From Loktanella gaetbuli (lineage in GTDB: Bacteria; Pseudomonadota; Alphaproteobacteria; Rhodobacterales; Rhodobacteraceae), in the NCBI RefSeq assembly GCF_020531945.1, contig NZ_JAJATZ010000004.1, positions 124,001 to 188,000 on the forward strand: 64,000 nucleotides of DNA. The letters run 5' to 3'. The position numbers and the translations under genes were made by a program. Shown piece after piece: positions 58,023 to 64,000 of the stretch. Positions within the stretch are counted from its first letter, which is position 1. Each line of letters begins with the position of its first letter. The notes beneath the pieces are model-generated. The model had not been told where the DNA came from. It saw only the letters and a program-made list of their open reading frames with translations, and made no database searches.

Positions 58023-59924
58023 ATGCCCCAAGCCATTTGCCGCCCCCGTATCGTCAACCGCACCCGTCACGCACTGCTGGGCAGCACGTTGTTGTTCGGG
58101 GCCGCACTTTGGGCCGACCAAGCCGTGGCGCAGGACGAGGCATTGATCGAAACGCACGCCTATTCGTATTTCGGCGACGTGAAATACGGTCCCGACATGA
58201 CGCATCTGGACTATGTGAATCCCGACGCGCCGAAGGGTGGGGAAATGTCGCAAAGCGTGTTGGGCACCTTTGACAGCTTCAACCAGTTCACGCGGTTGGG
58301 CAATGCGGCGGCCCTGTCCACCACCCCGTTCGAGGATATCATGATCGCCACGGCGGATGATCCGACGACGCTGTACTGCTATCTGTGCACCACCATCGAA
58401 TACCCCGAGGATCTGTCCTACGTCATCATCAACCTGCGCGAGGATGTCACCTTTTCCGACGGCAGCCCGATGACTGCGGCGGATATGGAATTCACCTACA
58501 ATCTCTTCATGGAACAGGGCCTGCCGGAATTTCTGGCCGTCGTGAACGATCAGATTTCCGATTTCGAGGTGCTGGACACCTACCGGTTCAAATACACGTT
58601 CACCGATCAGGCACCGCTGCGCGCGCGCGTGGGCCTTGCGTCGATCTTTTCCCCGTTTTCCAAGGCAGAATGGGAAGCGTCGGACCGCCGTCTGGACGAA
58701 TCATGGGACACCCCGCCGATGGGGACCGGGGCCTATATGCTGGGCTCGTTCGACTATGGCCGCGATCTGACCTATGTGCGCAACCCGAATTTCTGGGGCG
58801 CGGATCTGCCGCTGAATGTGGGGCGCAACAATTTCGACAGCATCAGGTTGGAATATTTTGCTGACGGGTCCGCTGCGCTCGAGGGGTTCAAGGCCGGCAT
58901 CTACCGGTTCCGCAACGAGTTTTCATCGCTGCAATGGGCGACGGCTTATGATTTCCCCGCCGTTCAGGACGGCACGGTGATCAAGACGGAATTGCCGGAC
59001 GGTAACCTCGCGTCCGCGCAATCGTTCATTTTCAACCTGCGTCGCGAGAAATTCCAGGATCCCCGCGTGCGCGAGGCGCTGGGCCTGATGTTCAATTTCG
59101 AATGGTCGAACGAAACTCTGTTCTATGGCCTGTATGATCGGGTCACCGGATTCTGGTCGAATTCCGAACTGGCCGCCACGGGCACACCGTCCGAAGGTGA
59201 ACTGGCGCTGCTGCAACCACTGGTGGATGAGGGATTGTTCGACGCCAGCATCCTGACGGATGAGGTCGTGATGCCGCCGGTATCGACCAGCAACCAGCTG
59301 GATCGCGGTAATCTGCGCCGGGCATCGGCCCTGCTGGACGAGGCAGGCTGGATTGCCGGTGATGACGGCATGCGCCGCAAGGACGGCGAAGTGCTGCGCG
59401 TCGAATTCCTTGAATCCAGCCCCAGCTGGGACCGCATCATCAACCCTTATGTGCAGAACCTGACGCGCCTCGGCATTGATGCGGTGCTGGACCGCGTGGA
59501 TCCGGCACAGGAAACCGAACGCCGCCGGTCGGGCGACTGGGACATGCTGACCCATAGCATTCAGATGGGGCTGGAACCCGGTCAGGTGCTGTACCAGTGG
59601 TTCGGGTCCGAGACCGCAGAGGATAGCAGTCGCAACCTGATGTATCTGAAAAACGAAGGGATCGACCGCCTGATCGACGCCGTCGTGAATGCCACCACGA
59701 CCGAGGAAATGACGACCGCCACACATGCGCTGGATCGTGCGCTGCGCACCATCCGGTTCAACGTGCCGCAGTGGTTCAAGGCCGTGCATACCGTCGCCTA
59801 TTATGACATATACGACCACCCCGCCGAACTGCCGCCCTATGCCTTGGGCGAGATTGATTTCTGGTGGTACGACGCTGATCGCGCGGCAGAGCTGGGCATC
59901 ACTGCCGGCGGCGATACACAGTAA
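58023..59924 (+). CDS. yejA: Peptide ABC transporter substrate-binding protein, YejA-like
   Basis: A 633-residue family 5 binding protein, longer than OppA as is usual for the YejA subgroup. The signal peptide ends at about DQAVAQ. Characteristic stretches are AYSYFGDVKYGPDMTHLDYVNPDAPKGG at the N-terminus, FSDGSPMTAADMEFTYNLF, and PPMGTGAYMLGSFDYGRDLTYVRNPNFWG. YejA proteins deliver peptides, including peptide antibiotics such as microcin C, to YejBEF. It heads the yejABEF operon; the permease follows after 2 bp. Confidence 0.9.
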   Translation: MPQAICRPRIVNRTRHALLGSTLLFGAALWADQAVAQDEALIETHAYSYFGDVKYGPDMTHLDYVNPDAPKGGEMSQSVLGTFDSFNQFTRLGNAAALSTTPFEDIMIATADDPTTLYCYLCTTIEYPEDLSYVIINLREDVTFSDGSPMTAADMEFTYNLFMEQGLPEFLAVVNDQISDFEVLDTYRFKYTFTDQAPLRARVGLASIFSPFSKAEWEASDRRLDESWDTPPMGTGAYMLGSFDYGRDLTYVRNPNFWGADLPLNVGRNNFDSIRLEYFADGSAALEGFKAGIYRFRNEFSSLQWATAYDFPAVQDGTVIKTELPDGNLASAQSFIFNLRREKFQDPRVREALGLMFNFEWSNETLFYGLYDRVTGFWSNSELAATGTPSEGELALLQPLVDEGLFDASILTDEVVMPPVSTSNQLDRGNLRRASALLDEAGWIAGDDGMRRKDGEVLRVEFLESSPSWDRIINPYVQNLTRLGIDAVLDRVDPAQETERRRSGDWDMLTHSIQMGLEPGQVLYQWFGSETAEDSSRNLMYLKNEGIDRLIDAVVNATTTEEMTTATHALDRALRTIRFNVPQWFKAVHTVAYYDIYDHPAELPPYALGEIDFWWYDADRAAELGITAGGDTQ

Positions 59925-59926
59925 CC

Positions 59927-61000
59927 ATGGGCGCCTATATCCTGAGACGGTTGTTGCTGGTGATTCCCACGTTGTTGGGGATCATGATCATCAACTTTGC
60001 CCTGATCCAGTTTGTCCCTGGCGGGCCGATCGAACAGATCATCGCCCGCATGGAAGGCGGCGGTGACGTGTTCGAGGGCATCTCGGGTGGGGGTGGCGAA
60101 ATAACGGGTGGCGGCGATTCCGATTATATTGGTGGTCGCGGTCTGCCCGCCGATTTCATCGCGGAACTGGAGGCCGAATTCGGTTTCGACAAACCGCCAC
60201 TGGAACGGTTCCTGAACATGATGTGGAACTACATGCGGCTGGATTTCGGAGAGAGCTATTTCCGGTCCATCAGCGTGTTCGATCTGGTGATGGAAAAAAT
60301 GCCCGTCTCGATCACGTTGGGCCTGTGGTCCACGCTGATCGCCTATCTGATTTCGATCCCGCTGGGCATCCGCAAGGCGATCCGCGATGGCACGCGGTTT
60401 GACACCTGGACCTCTGCGGCGATCATCGTAGGCTACGCGATCCCGGGTTTTCTGTTCGCGATCCTGCTGATCGTGCTGTTCGCCGGCGGCAGCTATTACC
60501 AGATTTTCCCGCTGCGTGGCCTGACCTCCAACAATTTCGAAGAGCTGTCACTGGTCGGCAAGGTGCTGGATTATCTGTGGCACATCATCCTGCCGGTCAC
60601 GGCGCTGACGATTTCATCCTTTGCCACGCTGACGCTGCTGACCAAGAACAGCTTTCTTGACGAGATCAAGAAACAATACGTCATCACCGCCAAGGCCAAG
60701 GGGCTGGGCGAACGCCAGATCCTGTATAAACACGTGTTCCGCAACGCCATGCTGATCGTGATTTCAGGTTTTCCAGCGCTGTTTGTCAGTGTGTTCTTTG
60801 GGGGGTCGCTGATTATCGAGACGCTTTTTTCGCTGGACGGTCTGGGCCGTCTGGGATTCGAAGCTGCGGTCGCGCGTGACTATCCGGTGGTGTTCGGCAC
60901 GCTGTTCGCCTTTTCGCTGCTGGGACTGATCGTCGGCATCCTGACCGATCTGACCTATGTGCTGATCGACCCGCGCATCGATTTCGAGGGGAGGGGCTGA
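59927..61000 (+). CDS. yejB: Peptide ABC transporter permease YejB
   Basis: A 357-residue permease. It has the OppB-type N-terminus (ILRRLLLVIPTLLGIMIINFALIQFVPGGPIEQII), a YejB-type periplasmic insertion rich in glycine (GGGDVFEGISGGGG...), six membrane segments, and the cytoplasmic loop YVITAKAKGLGERQILYKHVFRNA that meets the ATPase. The C-terminus TDLTYVLIDPRIDFEGRG is typical. Start and stop are within 2 bp of the neighbouring genes. Confidence 0.92.
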   Translation: MGAYILRRLLLVIPTLLGIMIINFALIQFVPGGPIEQIIARMEGGGDVFEGISGGGGEITGGGDSDYIGGRGLPADFIAELEAEFGFDKPPLERFLNMMWNYMRLDFGESYFRSISVFDLVMEKMPVSITLGLWSTLIAYLISIPLGIRKAIRDGTRFDTWTSAAIIVGYAIPGFLFAILLIVLFAGGSYYQIFPLRGLTSNNFEELSLVGKVLDYLWHIILPVTALTISSFATLTLLTKNSFLDEIKKQYVITAKAKGLGERQILYKHVFRNAMLIVISGFPALFVSVFFGGSLIIETLFSLDGLGRLGFEAAVARDYPVVFGTLFAFSLLGLIVGILTDLTYVLIDPRIDFEGRG

Positions 61001-61001
61001 C

Positions 61002-62177
61002 ATGAGCCAGACCGAAGCCTCTGACGTGGCCTTGACGGGCGGCGCTGCAACCGCCCCCGCGCGTCGCAAGCCACGGCTGTCGCCGCTGAACCAGCGCCGC
61101 TGGCGCAATTTCAAACGCAACCGCCGGGCGCTGTGGTCGCTGGTGATCTTTGGCATTCTGTTCGGACTGTCGCTGTTCGCCGAAGTGCTGGCCAACGACA
61201 AACCGTTGCTGGTCAGCTACCGGGGCGAGGTGCGCGCGCCCATCATCTCGTTCTATTCCGAGCAGGATTTCGGCGGCGATTTCCCGACCGAGGCGGGCTA
61301 TACCGATGTCGAGGTGCAATGCCTGATCAAGACAGGCGGTCTGCTGTCCTGTTTCGATGACCCGCAAGGACTGATCGACGCGGCCGAGGCCGGCAGCATT
61401 GACGATCCCGATTTCGTCAAGGGCTGGATGCTGTGGCCGCTGATCCCCTACAGCTATGACACGATCGTGGATATTCCGGGCGTGGCCCCATCGGCACCCG
61501 ACGGCAACAACTGGCTGGGCACGGACGACACCAAACGCGATGTGGCGGCCCGGGTGATCTATGGATTCCGGCTGTCGATCCTGTTTGCGCTGATCGTGAC
61601 AACGGCTGCATCGCTGATCGGCGTCGTTGCAGGTGCCGTACAGGGATACTTCGGCGGATGGACGGACCTGATCTTCCAGCGGATCATCGAAATCTGGACG
61701 GGCACGCCGTCCCTGTATGTCATCATCATCGTCTTTGCGATTCTTGGGCGAAGTTTCTGGTTGTTGGTGTTCCTGACCGTGCTGTTCGGCTGGCCTGCGC
61801 TGGTGGGTGTGGTGCGTGCCGAATTCCTGCGCGCGCGCAATTTCGAATATGTCCGGGCCGCCCGTGCGCTGGGCGTCAGTGACCGCACCATCATGTTCCG
61901 CCACATGCTGCCCAACGCCATGGTGGCGACCGTCACGATGCTGCCGTTTCTGGTGACCGGGTCCATCGCGACGCTGGCCAGCCTTGATTTCCTGGGCTTT
62001 GGTCTGCCGTCCTCGGCCCCGTCGCTGGGCGAATTGACCCTGCAGGCAAAACAGAACCTTCAGGCACCTTGGCTGGGGTTCACGGCATTCGTGACCTTTG
62101 CCGTGATGCTGTCGCTGCTGGTGTTCATTTTCGAAGGGATCCGTGACGCATTCGATCCCAGAAAGACGTTTCAATGA
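61002..62177 (+). CDS. yejE: Peptide ABC transporter permease YejE
   Basis: A 391-residue OppC-type permease. The N-terminal cytoplasmic tail ends LNQRRWRNFKRNRRALWSLVIF, and then comes a YejE-type long periplasmic segment (SFYSEQDFGGDFPTEAGYTD) and the conserved LGTDDTKRDVAARVIYGFR, equivalent to the GTDxxGRD motif of OppC. The EAA loop is YVRAARALGVSDRTIMFRHMLPNA. The C-terminus GIRDAFDPRKTFQ is canonical. It overlaps yejF by 4 bp. Confidence 0.92.
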   Translation: MSQTEASDVALTGGAATAPARRKPRLSPLNQRRWRNFKRNRRALWSLVIFGILFGLSLFAEVLANDKPLLVSYRGEVRAPIISFYSEQDFGGDFPTEAGYTDVEVQCLIKTGGLLSCFDDPQGLIDAAEAGSIDDPDFVKGWMLWPLIPYSYDTIVDIPGVAPSAPDGNNWLGTDDTKRDVAARVIYGFRLSILFALIVTTAASLIGVVAGAVQGYFGGWTDLIFQRIIEIWTGTPSLYVIIIVFAILGRSFWLLVFLTVLFGWPALVGVVRAEFLRARNFEYVRAARALGVSDRTIMFRHMLPNAMVATVTMLPFLVTGSIATLASLDFLGFGLPSSAPSLGELTLQAKQNLQAPWLGFTAFVTFAVMLSLLVFIFEGIRDAFDPRKTFQ

Positions 62178-63769
62178 AACCAGTTCTCGAGGTGTCGAAC
62201 CTGAACGTGCGGTTCAGGCAGGATGGGGCCGTGACCCATGCGGTGCGGGGTGTGTCATTCACCGTGGGGCGCGGTGAAACCGTCGCTCTGGTCGGTGAAT
62301 CCGGGTCGGGCAAATCCGTCACGGCGCTGTCCACGGTGCAGCTCTTGGGGGATTCGGCGCAGTCCGACGGGTCGATCACCTATGAGGGCCGCGAAATGCT
62401 GGGCGCGTCAGAGGCAGACCTCCGCCGTGTGCGTGGCAACGACATCAGTTTCATCTTTCAGGAACCGATGACCTCGCTCAACCCGCTGCATACGATCGAA
62501 CGGCAGCTGGGCGAATCCATCGTGTTGCATCAGGATTTGCGCGGCGATGCGGTGCGTGCCCGCGTGATCGAGATGCTGGAACAGGTGGGCATCCGCGACG
62601 CCGAACGCCGCCTGACCGCCTATCCGCACGAATTGTCCGGCGGCCAGCGCCAGCGGGTCATGATCGCGATGGCGCTGCTCAATGGTCCTGACCTGCTGAT
62701 TGCGGACGAACCGACAACGGCGCTGGACGTGACGATTCAGGCGCAGATCCTGGATCTGCTGGCCGAGCTGAAGGCCAGCCAGGGCCTGTCGATGCTGTTC
62801 ATCACGCACGACCTGACCATCGTGCGCAAGATCGCGGACCGCGTCTGCGTGATGAAGGACGGCGAGATCGTGGAAACAGGCCCCACGGCCGAGATTTTCG
62901 GCAATCCGCAACACCCCTATACACAGATGCTGCTGGCTGCCGAATCCGCAGGCGTGCCTGCCCCTGTCGCTGCGGATGCACCCGTCGTCGCACAAACCGA
63001 ACAGCTGAAAATCTGGTTCCCGATCTATCGCGGTCTGCTGAAACGCACGGCCGGCTACGTCAAGGCGGTCAACGATGCCACGCTGTCCGTCAGGGCGGGG
63101 GAAACCATCGGCATCGTGGGCGAATCGGGGTCGGGTAAGACGACGACGGCGCTTGCGATCATGCGATTGATCCGGTCAGAGGGGGCGATCACCTTTCAGG
63201 GGGACCGCATCGACGGGTTGAGCCAGCGACAGATGCGCCCCTACCGCAGCGACATCCAGATCGTGTTTCAGGACCCCTACGGTAGCCTGTCGCCGCGCAT
63301 GACGGTCGAACAGATCATCGCCGAAGGGCTGACCATCCACAATATCGACCCAGGCAGACCACGCCGCGACATGGTGGCTGAAATCATGACTGAGGTGGGG
63401 CTGTCGCCCGATCTGATGGACCGCTATCCGCACGAATTTTCGGGCGGTCAGCGTCAGCGTATCGCGATCGCGCGCGCCATGATCCTGCGCCCGAAACTGG
63501 TGGTGCTGGATGAACCGACATCGGCGCTGGACATGACGGTGCAGGTGCAAATCGTGGAATTGCTGCGCGATCTGCAACAGCGCTACGGCCTTGCCTACAT
63601 CTTTATCAGCCACGACCTGAAGGTCGTGCGCGCCCTGTCGCACAAGGTCATGGTGATGAAACAGGGCGACGTGGTCGAAGCTGGACCTGCTGCCGATATT
63701 TTTGACAATCCACGCACTGATTATACCCGTGCGTTGATGGCGGCCGCATTCGAGGGTCGGGCGATCTGA
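62174..63769 (+). CDS. yejF: Peptide ABC transporter double ATPase YejF
   Basis: A 531-residue protein with two complete ABC domains. Domain 1 has GESGSGKSV, LSGGQRQRVMIAMAL and LLIADEPTTALDVT; domain 2 (from about residue 275) has GESGSGKTT, FSGGQRQRIAIARAM and LVVLDEPTSALDMT. The fusion replaces the separate OppD/OppF pair. It completes the yejABEF importer. A hairpin with its loop over the stop codon follows. Confidence 0.94.
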   Translation: MKPVLEVSNLNVRFRQDGAVTHAVRGVSFTVGRGETVALVGESGSGKSVTALSTVQLLGDSAQSDGSITYEGREMLGASEADLRRVRGNDISFIFQEPMTSLNPLHTIERQLGESIVLHQDLRGDAVRARVIEMLEQVGIRDAERRLTAYPHELSGGQRQRVMIAMALLNGPDLLIADEPTTALDVTIQAQILDLLAELKASQGLSMLFITHDLTIVRKIADRVCVMKDGEIVETGPTAEIFGNPQHPYTQMLLAAESAGVPAPVAADAPVVAQTEQLKIWFPIYRGLLKRTAGYVKAVNDATLSVRAGETIGIVGESGSGKTTTALAIMRLIRSEGAITFQGDRIDGLSQRQMRPYRSDIQIVFQDPYGSLSPRMTVEQIIAEGLTIHNIDPGRPRRDMVAEIMTEVGLSPDLMDRYPHEFSGGQRQRIAIARAMILRPKLVVLDEPTSALDMTVQVQIVELLRDLQQRYGLAYIFISHDLKVVRALSHKVMVMKQGDVVEAGPAADIFDNPRTDYTRALMAAAFEGRAI

Positions 63770-63784
63770 ACCGATCGCCCGTTT
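63758..63784. terminator. Hairpin at the yejF 3' end
   Basis: CGGGCGATC (63758-63766) pairs with GATCGCCCG (63773-63781), loop TGAACC (which holds the stop codon), followed by TTT. It is a likely terminator shared with the convergent gene that follows. Confidence 0.6.
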
Positions 63785-63787
63785 GCC

Positions 63788-64000
63788 TCAGCCCTCGGAG
63801 CCCAACATGAAACACGTCTGGTTGCGCGCCTGAAGCCTGCGACAGGCCAAGTCGGCGCCCTCGCGGGTCAGACCCATGAAATTCGCGTCAAACCCGCCTG
63901 ATCGCTGCGTCACGCGGCGCACAGCACCTTCGAGGGTGCTCATCTCGTTCAGGGCAACCTGGATCAGAACCTTTTCCGCCTGGTAGCGGGAATTGAATCG
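63788..64000 (-). CDS. C-terminal fragment of an unidentified protein (possibly a SPOR-type domain)
   Basis: The minus-strand frame is open from the window edge to a TGA at 63788-63790, giving the last 70 residues of a protein that begins outside the window. It reads RYQAEKVLIQVALNEMSTL, then VTQRSGGFDANFMGLTREGADLACRRLQARNQTC, and ends FMLGSEG. The spacing of FxxxFxGLxxxxAxxAC-RLxxRxxxC resembles the end of a SPOR-type peptidoglycan-binding domain, as found at the end of some Rhodobacteraceae D-alanyl-D-alanine carboxypeptidases. That identification is tentative. Convergent with yejF. Confidence 0.5.
   Translation of the reverse strand, partial: RFNSRYQAEKVLIQVALNEMSTLEGAVRRVTQRSGGFDANFMGLTREGADLACRRLQARNQTCFMLGSEG

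Noticed and set aside
60813..62174. Open frame of about 450 codons antisense to yejE
   Set aside because: It is the complement of a well-supported permease gene and has the composition of antisense translation in GC-rich DNA.

Overview
The window comes from an alphaproteobacterium, most likely a marine Rhodobacteraceae (Roseobacter-group) species. The reasons are the high GC content (by eye a little above 60%), tightly packed operons with 4-bp stop/start overlaps, and lineage markers: TrcR (DUF1013), an LdtR-like MarR regulator, a membrane-anchored cytochrome c552, a YcjX/YcjF pair, and a zur-znuCB block divergent from znuA. It is ordinary chromosome. I saw no transposase, integrase, phage gene, tRNA or CRISPR array. 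The only stable RNA found is the small SRP RNA.

Layout. 1-9.3 kb: DedA fragment, aspartate aminotransferase, XRE regulator plus SdhE, MarR regulator, GlcNAc kinase and deacetylase, a TauABC/SsuABC-like importer and an agmatinase-family hydrolase. 9.3-24 kb: a complete Wzx/Wzy-type exopolysaccharide locus. It has a Wzy-like polymerase, a kinase-less Wzz/GumC co-polymerase, a GT26 plus phosphoglycosyltransferase fusion, GalU, a Wza-like exporter, a Wzx flippase, two GT2 and one GT4. It also carries its own signalling genes: a LuxR-type response regulator, a hybrid kinase with REC and HPt domains, and a periplasmic molybdopterin-domain-like protein. 24-30.4 kb: hemerythrin-like protein and an oppABCDF peptide importer. 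30.5-37.1 kb: TamB and TamA. 37.2-46.1 kb: truA, ycjX/ycjF, the zinc regulon, a CAP-domain protein, fmt, a cupin and an RNase T2. 46.2-52.9 kb: trcR, recR, ybaB, two inserted genes, dnaX, a phosphatase, rsgA and SRP RNA. 53-64 kb: a 5'-nucleotidase-like enzyme, nudC, an SRPBCC protein, pheA, a cytochrome c, yejABEF and a C-terminal fragment of an unidentified protein.

The strongest unexplained signal is a 16-bp palindrome, CTATCC-N4-GGATAG. It occurs three times, only in the intergenic regions of the exopolysaccharide locus, each about 78-89 nt upstream of a start codon (chain-length/polymerase operon; periplasmic-protein/kinase operon; wza, with wzx diverging 103 nt away). It looks like the operator of a locus-specific regulator, and the LuxR-type response regulator encoded beside one copy is the obvious candidate. 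With the HK-REC-HPt kinase and its periplasmic partner, which has no cysteine to bind molybdenum, this suggests a self-contained signal-to-polysaccharide circuit, perhaps for a surface adhesin or holdfast.

Other points: CtrA-like TTAACC motifs in the same promoters, a probable non-AUG start in an ABC ATPase gene, a ten-histidine tail on ZnuC with a His-rich ZnuA, four tandem modules inside TamB, interruption of the usual dnaX-ybaB-recR operon, and a dispersed 3'-end element found after fmt and ybaB.
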